Below are positions 8,935-17,266 of a stretch of DNA of 35,292 nt, in pieces (within the stretch, counting starts at the first letter, position 1; every line of letters begins with the position of its first letter). Source of the stretch: an uncultured Clostridia bacterium (lineage in GTDB: Bacteria; Bacillota; Clostridia; TANB77; CAG-508). A program made the translations under genes and the position numbers. The stretch covers positions 1 to 35,292 of the forward strand of contig CALXEY010000006.1 of the NCBI GenBank assembly GCA_944387455.1. The letters are read 5' to 3'. The notes beneath the pieces were generated by a model that was not told the origin of the DNA, searched no databases, and worked only from the letters and a program-made list of their open reading frames with translations.

Positions 8935-9120
8935 TTACATATGTTTTAGGGCAAATTCACAAGCAGATATAACAAAGCCATTAAAACTGTACTCTTTTCT
9001 AGTTTTTCCTTTATTTGCTTCATTTACAATTGCGTTAATTTGGTCATTTATTTCAGTTGGAAATCTAATTGATTTATATATGTTTGCATCTGAAGATTTT
9101 TTCATAACAAATTTATCCAT
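8935..9120 (-). CDS. Small putative ribbon-helix-helix DNA-binding protein
   Basis: 61 residues. A short strand-like segment SIRFPTEINDQINAIVNEA is followed by a second helix ending FVISACEFALKHM, which fits an Arc/CopG-type ribbon-helix-helix fold. I do not recognise a named family. ATG 9120 follows GAGGTGG. It is divergent from the surface-protein gene at 9245. The 124-nt gap between them holds three TAACTG motifs that could be its operator. Autoregulation and control of the divergent gene are inference. Confidence 0.6.
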   Translation of the reverse strand: MDKFVMKKSSDANIYKSIRFPTEINDQINAIVNEANKGKTRKEYSFNGFVISACEFALKHM

Positions 9121-9154
9121 TAATACCACCTCATTAAAATTTTTAATTTTTCTA

Positions 9155-9183
9155 TAGACATTTTAACTGAATTGTGATATATA
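9155..9183 (+). promoter_or_regulatory. Possible promoter of surface-protein copy 1
   Basis: TAGACA, a 17-nt spacer and TATATA. Direct repeats TAACTGAA lie in the spacer (9164-9171) and just downstream (9190-9197), where a regulator could act. Confidence 0.45.
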
Positions 9184-9213
9184 AAAATATAACTGAAATA
9201 CAGTTATATTTTT
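9183..9213 (+). promoter_or_regulatory. Leader hairpin before surface-protein copy 1
   Basis: A perfect 13-bp stem (9183-9195 with 9201-9213) and 5-nt loop end in a run of T. It lies at the predicted transcript start, 31 nt before the gene. It could be an operator, a mRNA stabiliser or an attenuator. Confidence 0.55.
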
Positions 9214-9244
9214 AAAATTCAAAAGAGAAAGAAGGATGGATATT

Positions 9245-10765
9245 ATGGGAAAATTAATTAAAAAAAGAGAAGGAATTACACTTATTGCTTTAATAGTAAC
9301 TATTGTGATTTTATTAATTTTAGCAGGCGTGTCAATTGCAATGTTAACAGGTGATAATGGAATACTTAGTCAAGCTCAAAATGCTAAGAACAAAACAGAA
9401 GAAGCAGAAAGGAATGAAAAACTAGATTTATTAAAACAAGAAGACTTAATAAATGAAACATTAAATAGAGTAGAGGTAGAACAAGTAACAGATGAGAAAC
9501 CAGGAGAATTAGAGAAAGAAGATGAAAACACATTAGTCATAAATAGTATAGAAGATTTAGTATTTTTTGCTTATGACGTAACAAAAGGAAATAACTATTC
9601 TGGAAAAACAGTAAAATTAGGAACAAGTCTAGATTTTAATTCTACAAAATCATATGTAGACCCATTAAGAACAGATTATGTAAAATATGGCTATAATGGA
9701 GAACTAAAGACATTATTAACAACAGGAGAAGGGTTTAAAACAATAGGAACTATCTATGATAGTGATGTAAGTATGAATCATTTTTATGGCGTTTTTGATG
9801 GTAATTATAATACAATTTGTAATTTATACCAAGATGTAGAAGAGTCAGATAAGGTAATAATTACTGGACTTTTTGGAACAAATAATGGGACAATAAAAAA
9901 TTTACAAATAAAAAATGTAAATTTAAATGCAAGTACAAACAATATGTATGTTTTAATTGGAGCAATAACAGGAAGAAATGCAGGAAAAATTGAAAATTGT
10001 TCTTCAAGTGGTGTGATGTCAATAAAAGCTAATGGAAATACAGGAATTTATGCTGGAGGAATATCAGGACAAGGAAGTGCAACAACAGAGAATAATGTAA
10101 ATAAATCTTTTAGTAATATCAAAATAAATGTAGAAACAAATAATAATGATGCTTTAACAATAGGTGGAATAGGAAATGCTGGGGGAAAGTTGATTTCTAA
10201 TTGCTATTTTAATGGAAAAATTATCGTTACAGGTTCTAAAGATAATGAAAAATATATAGGAGGAATTTGTTCGGGAGCAACAGAAATAAGGAATTGTTAT
10301 AATTTAGGAAAAATAGAGGTTAGAACTGAAGAAAATTCAATTGGAAAAACAACGTATATAGGTGGCATTAGTTATGGAACTAATAATATAAATAATTGCT
10401 TTAATATTGGAGAAATAGAATGTTATAATCCTCATAGTTGTGTAGGAGGAATAGGAGCAAACGAACAAAGTGGAAATATAGTAAATTGTTATAATGTGGA
10501 AAATTTAACATTAGAAGGAGAAAATAAGATTTATGGTTCATTAGTTGGTGTTGGAAAAAATTTAACAATTGAAAATTCAAAGTGGTTAATTGGAACAGCT
10601 CCTAGTTCAGTAGGAAACAATCTTGGAGACGTGACAGACAATTCTGAAAGTGTAGACGATTTAGAGAAAATAATAAGTGTATTAGAAGTAATAAATGGAG
10701 AAAGAGCTTTTAAAGAAGATACAAATAATATAAATAATGGTTATCCAATACTAAGTTGGGAATAG
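9245..10765 (+). CDS. Surface protein with prepilin-like N-terminus and glycine-rich repeats, copy 1
   Basis: 506 residues. The N-terminus KKREGITLIALIVTIVILL is a type III/IV prepilin-like signal with a processing Gly before a long hydrophobic helix. The usual Glu at mature position 5 is absent. The next segment (about residues 35-165) is nearly identical to copy 2 at 33646. The remainder has irregular repeats with G-G-I and N-C-Y-N cores (for example YIGGICSG, NCYNLGKIE), resembling GLUG/beta-helix adhesin repeats. ATG 9245 lies at better spacing from AAGG than ATG 9236, which abuts it. Copy 1 encodes the GENGILSQ-equivalent glycine with plain GGA, where copy 2 has CGGT. Role: probably a secreted or surface adhesin. 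Confidence 0.75.
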   Translation: MGKLIKKREGITLIALIVTIVILLILAGVSIAMLTGDNGILSQAQNAKNKTEEAERNEKLDLLKQEDLINETLNRVEVEQVTDEKPGELEKEDENTLVINSIEDLVFFAYDVTKGNNYSGKTVKLGTSLDFNSTKSYVDPLRTDYVKYGYNGELKTLLTTGEGFKTIGTIYDSDVSMNHFYGVFDGNYNTICNLYQDVEESDKVIITGLFGTNNGTIKNLQIKNVNLNASTNNMYVLIGAITGRNAGKIENCSSSGVMSIKANGNTGIYAGGISGQGSATTENNVNKSFSNIKINVETNNNDALTIGGIGNAGGKLISNCYFNGKIIVTGSKDNEKYIGGICSGATEIRNCYNLGKIEVRTEENSIGKTTYIGGISYGTNNINNCFNIGEIECYNPHSCVGGIGANEQSGNIVNCYNVENLTLEGENKIYGSLVGVGKNLTIENSKWLIGTAPSSVGNNLGDVTDNSESVDDLEKIISVLEVINGERAFKEDTNNINNGYPILSWE

Positions 10766-10793
10766 AAAAAGGGCTTTTTTAAGTCCTCAGACC

Positions 10794-10840
10794 GTTGACA
10801 AAGTTCACTTTTTCAAAAGTGATTTTGTCAACTATTTTTT
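10794..10840 (+). terminator. Terminator after surface-protein copy 1
   Basis: The outer 9-bp stem (10794-10802 with 10824-10832) encloses a second paired region, and six T follow. Confidence 0.75.
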
Positions 10841-10880
10841 CTGCCACTTTGCTATTTAAAATTTTTTATGCAAGAAAGTA

Positions 10881-11762
10881 TTATTGTTTTTCACTTTTAA
10901 AACTATTAATAAACTCATTTGTAATATCAGCAAAATCTTGAAGACTAAGTTTTTCGGGTCTTATATCTTCTGGAAGATTTAATTTGTTTAAAACGCTAAT
11001 TCCTTCATCTTTGTTTAAAAAAACTTTAGAATTAGTAAGGCTATTTAATAAAGTCTTTCTTCTTTGTAAAAAAGCACATTTAATAATTTTAAACATAATC
11101 TTTTTGCTTTTAACATTTACAGGAGGTTCTTTCCTAATATTTAATTTAATAACTTCAGAAGTAACTTTAGGTTCTGGTATAAAAGAATTTTTAGGAACTT
11201 CTAAAATATTTTCAGAATCAGCATAAAAGTAAACAGAGTATGTTATAGCTCCAGTTTCTTTATCACCAGGAGTTGCAATTAATCTATCAGCAACTTCTTT
11301 TTGTATCATAACAGTTATAGAAGTTAAATCAAGCTCATCTTCTAATAATTTCATGATGATAGGAGTAGTAATATAATAAGGAAGGTTTGCAACTATTTTA
11401 ATATTTTTAATATTAGAATCTTGTTTTTCTTTCTCAATTAAAGAATTTAAATCAAGCTTTAAAATATCCTTATGTATTAATTGGAAGTTATCATATAAAT
11501 GAAATCTATCATTTAAAATATCAATCATTTTATTATCTAATTCAACACAAATAACTTTATAAGCTTTTTCTAATAAAAATTTAGTAAGAGTACCAAGCCC
11601 AGGACCTATTTCTATTATTAAATCATTTTTAGAAACATCACTACCATTAATTATTTTTTCTATAACATTATCATCAATCAAAAAATTTTGCCCTAAAGAT
11701 TTATTTGCTCTAATATTATATTTTTTCATAATGAATTTGGTTTCTTCTAAAATATCACTCAT
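10881..11762 (-). CDS. rsmA: 16S rRNA dimethyladenosine transferase RsmA (KsgA)
   Basis: 293 residues. RsmA dimethylates two adjacent adenosines at the 3' end of 16S rRNA, a late step of small-subunit maturation. Visible motifs are SLGQNFLIDD, the SAM-binding loop IEIGPGLGTLT and the catalytic NLPYYITTPI. The C-terminal domain with FLQRRKTLLNSL is also present. The gene has its own promoter and diverges from the PBP gene at 11927. ATG 11762 follows AAAGGAG. Confidence 0.95.
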   Translation of the reverse strand: MSDILEETKFIMKKYNIRANKSLGQNFLIDDNVIEKIINGSDVSKNDLIIEIGPGLGTLTKFLLEKAYKVICVELDNKMIDILNDRFHLYDNFQLIHKDILKLDLNSLIEKEKQDSNIKNIKIVANLPYYITTPIIMKLLEDELDLTSITVMIQKEVADRLIATPGDKETGAITYSVYFYADSENILEVPKNSFIPEPKVTSEVIKLNIRKEPPVNVKSKKIMFKIIKCAFLQRRKTLLNSLTNSKVFLNKDEGISVLNKLNLPEDIRPEKLSLQDFADITNEFINSFKSEKQ

Positions 11763-11793
11763 TTTATAAACTCCTTTAAAATTTATTTATTAT

Positions 11794-11822
11794 ATTTTAA
11801 TACAAAAATCAAACAGTATCAA
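11794..11822 (-). promoter_or_regulatory. Promoter of rsmA
   Basis: On the minus strand TTGATA, a 17-nt spacer and TAAAAT lie about 32 nt before the start. Confidence 0.6.
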
Positions 11823-11864
11823 TAAAAATAAAAAAAATCTTACGTAAATTTTAGGTGAACTTTC

Positions 11865-11893
11865 TTGACTTTTCACGTATTTTTTCTTAAAAT
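11865..11893 (+). promoter_or_regulatory. Promoter of the PBP gene at 11927
   Basis: TTGACT, a 17-nt spacer and TAAAAT lie about 33 nt before the start. Confidence 0.65.
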
Positions 11894-11926
11894 AATTGTA
11901 TCAATATAAAACAAAAGAGGTTTGTT

Positions 11927-14266
11927 ATGGAAAATAAAAAAAATAAGAAAAAAACAAATAAAAATGTTAGAGTTAATAATAAAAAGAAAAATAAAGAAAA
12001 TAATGAAAATGGAAATATAGTAAAACTAAAAACATCGTTTGAATCAAAAAACTTAATTCAAACAAAAAAACTTAGAACGTGTTTAATAGTAATTTTATTG
12101 TTATTTGTATTGTTAATAGGAAGAATAGGTTTTATACAATTTGTACAAGGAAGTAGCTTAAAAGAAGCAGCATATAACCAACAAGCAATAAATCAAATAA
12201 TAAGCCCAAAACGTGGAAATATATATGACTCAACAGGAAGGGAACTAGCAATAAGTGCACAAGTAGATACAATAACAATAAATCCAGGAAAAATTGTAGT
12301 AGAAGATGATGAACAAAAAACAAAAGAATTAAAAGAAAAAGTTGCGAAAGGTTTATCAGATATATTTAGTTTAGATTATAATGAAACATTAGAAAAAGTA
12401 AATAGTAAATCACAAGTAGAAACAATTATAAAAAAAGTAGAACAAGATAAAGTAGATGAATTAAAAAAATGGATGGAAGAAAATAAAGTATCTGTAGGTA
12501 TTAATATAGATGAAGATACAAAAAGATATTATCCATATAATAATGTAGCATCAAGTGTAATAGGTTTTTGTGGAAATGATAACCAAGGTTTAAGTGGAAT
12601 AGAGTCTAAGTGGGATTCAGTTTTAAAAGGTACACCTGGGAAAATTGTAAGTTCAAAAGGAAGCAACCAAGAAGAAATACCAGATTCAGAAGAAACATAT
12701 ATATCAGCAGAAAATGGAAGTGATTTAACACTTACAATAGATTTATATATACAAACAATAGTAGAAAAATATTTAAAACAAGCAGTAGAAGAAAATAATT
12801 GTAAAAAAGGTGGAAATGCAATTGTAATGAATCCACAAAATGGTGATATATTAGCAATGGCATCATATCCAGATTATAATTTAAATGAACCATATACACC
12901 AAATTCAAAATTAGCAGAAACATATGATTCATTATCAGAAGAAGAAAAAAATGAGTCATTATATAAAATGTGGTCTAATAAATCAGTTGCAGAAACATAT
13001 GAACCAGGTTCAGTATTTAAATTAATTACAGCATCTGTTGCATTAGAAGAAAATATAACTACAACAGATAAAGAAGGAGATTTTGTATGTAATGGTTATG
13101 AAGAATTTGAAAATGTTTATACAGGAGAAAAAACAAGAATATCTTGCTGGACAAGTGCACATGGACCATTAACATTAAGACAAGCACTAGAAAAATCATG
13201 TAACCCATCTTTCATGCAATTAGGAAAAAGAATAGGAGCATCAACTTTATATAAATATTATGATGCATTTGGTCTATTTGATTCAACAAATTCTGGATTA
13301 TATGGAGAACAAAGTAGTATTTTCTATGATTTAGAAGATGTAGGACCAGTAGAGCTTGCAACAATGTCATTTGGACAAAGATTTAATATTACTCCACTTC
13401 AAATGGCAACAGCAGTATGTGCAATAGCAAATGATGGAGTATTATTACAACCAAGAATAGTAAAACAAGTAACAAATACAGAAACAGGAGCTGTAACAGA
13501 AACACCTGTAACAGAAGTAAGACAAGTAATATCAAAACAAACAGCAGACCAAGTAAAATCTATGATGGAATCAGTTGTAACAGATGGAACTGGAAAAAAT
13601 GCAGCTGTAGCTGGTTATGCAGTTGGTGGAAAATCAGGGACATCAGAGCCAATTTATACAAATATAGATGCAGGATATGTTGCTTCATTTGTGGCAATTT
13701 CACCAATTGAAGATACACAAGTTGTAATATTAGTAACATTATATGACCCACCAAAGAGTAATCACCAAGGTGGTACATTAGTTGCACCAGTAGTATCACA
13801 AATGCTTACAGAAATATTACCATATTTAGGAATACCATCAACAGATACAGAAATAGATACTTCATCAAGCAATTCAATTATGATACCAGATATAAGAAAT
13901 AAAACAATAGCAGAAGCACAAAAAACATTAGAAGGTTTAGGTTTAGAAGTTAAAGTATATTCTGAAGGAGATGTAAATAATACACTAGTTTCTGACCAAA
14001 CACCAAAACCAGGTTCATATTTATCTAAAAATGGTATTGTAATATTATATGGAGAAGGAAATGAAGTATCAACATCAGTTGCAGTGCCAGATTTAAAAGG
14101 TATGAATGCGTCACAGGCAAAAACAGCTCTAAAAGAGAAAAAATTAAATATAAATATAGAAGGAAAAGGAGTAGTTGTTTCACAAGACTATATGTCTGGA
14201 GAACAAGTACAAGAAGGAACTATTATAAATGTAACATTAAGACAAAAAGGCGGTGGAGGACAATAA
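11927..14266 (+). CDS. SpoVD/FtsI-type penicillin-binding protein with two PASTA domains
   Basis: 779 residues, a class B transpeptidase. A basic cytoplasmic tail (about residues 1-45) precedes one membrane helix (LIVILLLFVLLIG) and the dimerisation domain. The transpeptidase domain has Ser362 in GSVFK, Ser424 in SCN, and Lys569-Ser-Gly in GGKSGTS. Two PASTA domains follow, beginning at SIMIPDIRNK and SVAVPDLKGM. It is clearly paralogous to the split PBP at 17267: both share a FIQ-VQG segment and the ESVV-GTGKNA block. It is intact and has no zero-frame CGG. It lies outside the mra cluster, with its own promoter and terminator, and may cover for the interrupted copy. Confidence 0.9.
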   Translation: MENKKNKKKTNKNVRVNNKKKNKENNENGNIVKLKTSFESKNLIQTKKLRTCLIVILLLFVLLIGRIGFIQFVQGSSLKEAAYNQQAINQIISPKRGNIYDSTGRELAISAQVDTITINPGKIVVEDDEQKTKELKEKVAKGLSDIFSLDYNETLEKVNSKSQVETIIKKVEQDKVDELKKWMEENKVSVGINIDEDTKRYYPYNNVASSVIGFCGNDNQGLSGIESKWDSVLKGTPGKIVSSKGSNQEEIPDSEETYISAENGSDLTLTIDLYIQTIVEKYLKQAVEENNCKKGGNAIVMNPQNGDILAMASYPDYNLNEPYTPNSKLAETYDSLSEEEKNESLYKMWSNKSVAETYEPGSVFKLITASVALEENITTTDKEGDFVCNGYEEFENVYTGEKTRISCWTSAHGPLTLRQALEKSCNPSFMQLGKRIGASTLYKYYDAFGLFDSTNSGLYGEQSSIFYDLEDVGPVELATMSFGQRFNITPLQMATAVCAIANDGVLLQPRIVKQVTNTETGAVTETPVTEVRQVISKQTADQVKSMMESVVTDGTGKNAAVAGYAVGGKSGTSEPIYTNIDAGYVASFVAISPIEDTQVVILVTLYDPPKSNHQGGTLVAPVVSQMLTEILPYLGIPSTDTEIDTSSSNSIMIPDIRNKTIAEAQKTLEGLGLEVKVYSEGDVNNTLVSDQTPKPGSYLSKNGIVILYGEGNEVSTSVAVPDLKGMNASQAKTALKEKKLNINIEGKGVVVSQDYMSGEQVQEGTIINVTLRQKGGGGQ

Positions 14267-14290
14267 AAGAGGCTAATTTTAAGCCTCTTT
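14266..14290. terminator. Bidirectional terminator
   Basis: A perfect 9-bp stem AAAGAGGCT/AGCCTCTTT with a 7-nt loop lies between the converging PBP and Xre genes, with T-rich flanks. Confidence 0.75.
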
Positions 14291-14662
14291 ATTTCTATTT
14301 TCAGTAGCTTTTTGTAGTTTTACAAGTTCTGCAGCTAAAGCTTCAAGAACTACTCTATTATAATTGTTTAATTTTAAATAATTTTCTACAAAAGATTGAC
14401 TCATTAAATCGTTTAATGTTTTTGAATTAGTACTTTGTATCAAATCTTCAAATAAAAAATCTGAGCTTATATTTAAAGCCTTACAAACACTAATAATTGT
14501 GTTAGCACTTCCAAAAGCAATGCCACGCTCTAGTTGGCTCACATATCTAGGAGAAAGGGATAATTTTTCTGCCAATTCTTCTTGTGTGTAATTTGCTTTA
14601 GATCTTGCTAGTTTAATTTTCTTTCCAATATTTTTTCTTAAATCTCTTTCTTTATCGTTCAT
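14279..14662 (-). CDS. Xre-family helix-turn-helix regulator
   Basis: 127 residues. The N-terminal HTH_3 domain is clear (YTQEELAEKLSLSPRYVSQL, residues 24-43), followed by LERGIAFGSANTIISVCKAL. The C-terminal half is helical and of unknown function. ATG 14662 follows AAGGAGG. The direct repeat GAACGATA occurs twice around the start codon with 3 nt between copies, which could be an autoregulatory operator. The gene lies between two PBP-related transcription units and is divergent from mraZ; a role in wall gene control is only positional inference. Confidence 0.82.
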   Translation of the reverse strand: MNDKERDLRKNIGKKIKLARSKANYTQEELAEKLSLSPRYVSQLERGIAFGSANTIISVCKALNISSDFLFEDLIQSTNSKTLNDLMSQSFVENYLKLNNYNRVVLEALAAELVKLQKATENRNKEA

Positions 14663-14859
14663 ATATCGTTCCTCCTTATAATTTAATAAAAAAAGTATAT
14701 CAATTCCATGGTTAAAAAAGAACGAACTGTCAATACGAAAAAAATTGCAATATAGAATTAATTATTCGTAAAAAATAAAAATGAAATATAAAATTATAAA
14801 ATAAGAAAAATATTAAAGAAAAAAAGTGTAAAATTTTAAAAAAAATTTTAAAAAAACTA

Positions 14860-14888
14860 TTGCAAATTATAAAAACTTATATTAAAAT
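14860..14888 (+). promoter_or_regulatory. Promoter of mraZ
   Basis: TTGCAA, a 17-nt spacer and TAAAAT. The predicted transcript start is about 14895, immediately before the MraZ boxes. Confidence 0.65.
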
Positions 14889-14897
14889 TTAAATGAA

Positions 14898-14939
14898 GTG
14901 GAGAAAAGTGGAACAAAGTGGAGCAAAAGTGGAAGGTGG
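14898..14939 (+). promoter_or_regulatory. MraZ operator: GTGGAR direct repeats
   Basis: GTGGAG, GTGGAA, GTGGAG and GTGGAA start at 14898, 14908, 14918 and 14929, with a further GTGG at 14936. The 10-11 nt spacing and sequence match known MraZ sites (direct GTGG-type repeats). The boxes span the predicted transcript start and the ribosome-binding site, so self-repression is expected. Confidence 0.8.
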
Positions 14940-14949
14940 TGAAATTTAA

Positions 14950-15375
14950 TTGCTAATTGGTGAATACGAGCATTCTCTAGATGCAAAAGGCAGACTTATA
15001 ATGCCAGCAAAATTAAGACAAGATATGGGAGATAAGTTCATTGTAACAAAAGGATTAGATGGATGTTTATTTGCGTTTTCACAAAATGAGTGGTTAAATT
15101 TTGAAACGAAATTAAAAGCATTACCTTTATCAGATAGAAATGCGAGAAACTTTGTTAGATTTTTCTTATCAGGAGCAACAGAGTGTGAAATAGATAAACA
15201 AGGAAGATTTTTAATACCAAATAATTTAAGAGTAGCAGCAAATCTAGAAAAAGAAACAGTAATAATTGGAGTTGGAACAAGACTTGAAATCTGGGATAAA
15301 GCTACTTGGGATAAATGTGATGAAAATATTTCAGCAGATGAAATTGCCGAAAATATGACAATGCTTGGTATATAA
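14950..15375 (+). CDS. mraZ: Transcriptional regulator MraZ
   Basis: 141 residues from a TTG start. The opening [20 protein letters not shown] is the classic first SpoVT/AbrB-like half; the second half contains [17 protein letters not shown]. MraZ forms ring-shaped multimers and represses the division/cell-wall cluster through GTGG-type repeats, which lie directly upstream. TTG 14950 is preferred because the first residues match the family exactly and AAGGTGG precedes it. It is the first gene of the mra cluster. A 280-nt A-rich gap separates it from rsmH, which is unusual because these genes are normally almost adjacent. Confidence 0.94.
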   Translation: MLIGEYEHSLDAKGRLIMPAKLRQDMGDKFIVTKGLDGCLFAFSQNEWLNFETKLKALPLSDRNARNFVRFFLSGATECEIDKQGRFLIPNNLRVAANLEKETVIIGVGTRLEIWDKATWDKCDENISADEIAENMTMLGI

Positions 15376-15397
15376 CTTTTTTAATAAAAAGTTTATA

Positions 15398-15555
15398 TAA
15401 ATACAAAAGATAAAATTACAAAAGAAAAAATTAAGAAGATACAAAAGAAAAATTACAGAAGAATTTAAATAAACAAAAGATAAAAAGCAAAAGAAAATTA
15501 TACAAAAGAAAAAATTGTACAAAAGATAAATGTACAAAAGAAGATAATTAAACAT
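15398..15555 (+). repeat. A-rich degenerate repeat of ACAAAAGAWAAA units
   Basis: About eight irregular copies of an ACAAAAGA core, spaced about 14-25 nt, fill most of the mraZ-rsmH gap. No open frame of note. The transcript would be almost unstructured and purine-rich. Function unknown. Confidence 0.6.
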
Positions 15556-15598
15556 TTTTACTTAAGAAAAACCAAAAGAAAGTACATAGAAGAAAAAC

Positions 15599-15627
15599 AG
15601 CTGGTAGTTTTTATAATTGCCAGCTGA
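15599..15627 (+). other. Hairpin before rsmH
   Basis: CAGCTGG pairs with CCAGCTG, extended by wobble and A-T pairs, 28 nt before the rsmH start. No T-run follows, so it is not a terminator. It may set the 5' end of a processed rsmH transcript. Confidence 0.35.
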
Positions 15628-15655
15628 AAACGCATTATGGAGTAGAGGTGTAAAA

Positions 15656-16585
15656 GTGAAATTTAGACATAAACCAGTCATGTTAGAACAATGCATAAAT
15701 GGGTTAAATATAAAAAAAGATGGAATATATGTAGATGGAACTCTTGGTGGAGCAGGACATAGCAAAGAAATTTTAAAAAGATTATCAAATAAAGGTCTAT
15801 TAATTGGAATAGATAGAGATGAAGAAGCATTAAAAGCTGCTAAAGAAAACTTAAAAGAATTCCAAAATGTAATATATGTCCATAATAATCACGACAATAT
15901 AAAAGAAATTTTAGAAGAACTAAAAATAGATAAAGTAGATGGAATACTTTTAGATTTAGGTGTTTCTTCATATCAATTAGATGAAAGAAATAGAGGTTTT
16001 AGTTATTTAGGTGAAAATGAACTAGACATGAGGATGGATAAATCACAAAAACTTACAGCTAAAGATGTTGTAAATAAATATAAAGAAGAAGATTTAGCAA
16101 ATGTGATTTATGAATATGGGGAAGAAAGATTTTCTAGACAAATTGCTAGAAATATTTGTGAACAAAGAAAACAAAAGAAAATAGAAACCACTAAAGAATT
16201 AGTTGATATAATAGAAAATTCTATACCTAAGAGATTCCAAAATGACGGACACCCTGCAAAAAGAACTTTCCAAGCAATTAGAATTGAAGTAAATAATGAA
16301 ATAAAACCATTATATAATACTGTTTTAAATTCTATAGATTGTTTAAAAACAGGTGGAAGACTTGTGATAATTACATTTCACTCTTTAGAAGATAGAGCAG
16401 TAAAAAATGCATATATAGAGGCGAAAGGAAAATGTACTTGCCCAAAAGATTTGCCATATTGTGTGTGTGGTGCAAAATCTTTAGGTGAGATTATAACTAA
16501 AAAACCAATTACAGCAACAGATGAGGAAATAGAAGAAAATTCAAGAAGTAAAAGTGCTAAGCTTAGAATTTTTGAGAGAAAATAA
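15656..16585 (+). CDS. rsmH: 16S rRNA (cytosine-1402-N4)-methyltransferase RsmH (MraW)
   Basis: 309 residues. It methylates N4 of C1402 in the decoding centre of 16S rRNA, where it helps set start selection and frame fidelity. The sequence opens with FRHKPVMLEQCINGL and has the SAM loop YVDGTLGGAGHS, followed by DGILLDLGVSS, RTFQAIRIEVN and VIITFHSLEDRAVK. GTG 15656 follows AGAGGTG and begins at the family's usual point; a longer in-frame start at 15617 adds residues outside the family. It is the second gene of the mra cluster. Confidence 0.93.
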   Translation: MKFRHKPVMLEQCINGLNIKKDGIYVDGTLGGAGHSKEILKRLSNKGLLIGIDRDEEALKAAKENLKEFQNVIYVHNNHDNIKEILEELKIDKVDGILLDLGVSSYQLDERNRGFSYLGENELDMRMDKSQKLTAKDVVNKYKEEDLANVIYEYGEERFSRQIARNICEQRKQKKIETTKELVDIIENSIPKRFQNDGHPAKRTFQAIRIEVNNEIKPLYNTVLNSIDCLKTGGRLVIITFHSLEDRAVKNAYIEAKGKCTCPKDLPYCVCGAKSLGEIITKKPITATDEEIEENSRSKSAKLRIFERK

Positions 16586-16612
16586 TCAGAAGATAAGGAG
16601 GTGAGGTAACTT

Positions 16613-17110
16613 ATGCCAAGAAGTGGATATCAATATACAACGAGCCCAAGAAAATTAGAACCAGATTATAAGCCGAACAAACAAAAGAAAAAGTTAAAGG
16701 TAGTAGAAGATGTACCAAGACAAAAAGTAAAAATATCTAGTAAGCAAAAGAAAAAACAGATAAAACTTACTTTAGTTGTTATTGCTCTTTTTACTATATT
16801 ACTTACAATAAGTTACCGAAACTCACAGATAAATGAGAAATTTACTGAAAAACAAAACTTAGAAAAACAATTATCATCTTTACAAAAAGAAAATGAACAG
16901 TTAAGAGTAAATATTCAAAATGGTTTAAATTTAAAAAATATAGAAAAACTTGCAAAAGAAAAATTAGGTATGCAAAAACTTACTAATAAACAAACAATAT
17001 ATGTAAGTTTACCAAAAAAAGACTATGTAGAATCAGCTTCTGAAGAAGTAATTATAGAAGACAATAAAAATTGGTTTCAAAAATTTGTTGATAAAATATT
17101 TAATAGATAA
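16613..17110 (+). CDS. ftsL: FtsL-like cell-division protein
   Basis: 165 residues. A basic cytoplasmic segment (about residues 1-55) precedes one membrane helix (LTLVVIALFTILLTI) and a coiled coil (NLEKQLSSLQKENEQLR). The tail contains the KLAKEKLGM segment typical of FtsL/DivIC proteins. It is expected to bridge the division PBP to FtsB/DivIC at the septum. Symbol given from the gene's place between rsmH and the PBP as well as its topology, since sequence conservation is low. ATG 16613 follows AAGGAGGTG. Confidence 0.85.
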   Translation: MPRSGYQYTTSPRKLEPDYKPNKQKKKLKVVEDVPRQKVKISSKQKKKQIKLTLVVIALFTILLTISYRNSQINEKFTEKQNLEKQLSSLQKENEQLRVNIQNGLNLKNIEKLAKEKLGMQKLTNKQTIYVSLPKKDYVESASEEVIIEDNKNWFQKFVDKIFNR

Positions 17111-17146
17111 AAGTTAGTAGAAAATATGTTTTGATACTAACTTTTT
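17109..17146 (+). terminator. Probable terminator after ftsL
   Basis: An 11-bp stem (17109-17119 with 17135-17145) and 15-nt loop are followed by a short run of T. Confidence 0.55.
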
Positions 17147-17151
17147 AAATT

Positions 17152-17180
17152 TTGTTAAAGAAATAAAAAATTACTATAGA
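17152..17180 (+). promoter_or_regulatory. Possible promoter of spoVD
   Basis: TTGTTA, a 17-nt spacer and TATAGA lie between the ftsL terminator and the spoVD leader. A separate promoter would let spoVD be expressed apart from mraZ-ftsL. Confidence 0.4.
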
Positions 17181-17233
17181 TGTGATAAAAACAAGGTAAT
17201 TTCTTTTAGATATTTATAATTCATAAATAAAAA

Positions 17234-17266
17234 ACTTCCTAATAAAATTAATTAGGAGGTTTTTTT
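17234..17266 (+). promoter_or_regulatory. Hairpin that occludes the spoVD ribosome-binding site
   Basis: The stem 17234-17243 pairs with 17251-17260 (10 bp, one G-U), with a 7-nt loop. The AGGAGG of spoVD is in the 3' arm, and seven T run up to the ATG. The structure has the form of an intrinsic terminator overlapping the ribosome-binding site. Confidence 0.65.

Noticed and set aside
12132..13799. Leu-rich minus-strand open frames opposite the PBP gene and similar ones elsewhere
   Set aside because: They are antisense shadows of AT-rich coding sequence with no ribosome-binding sites or recognisable domains.
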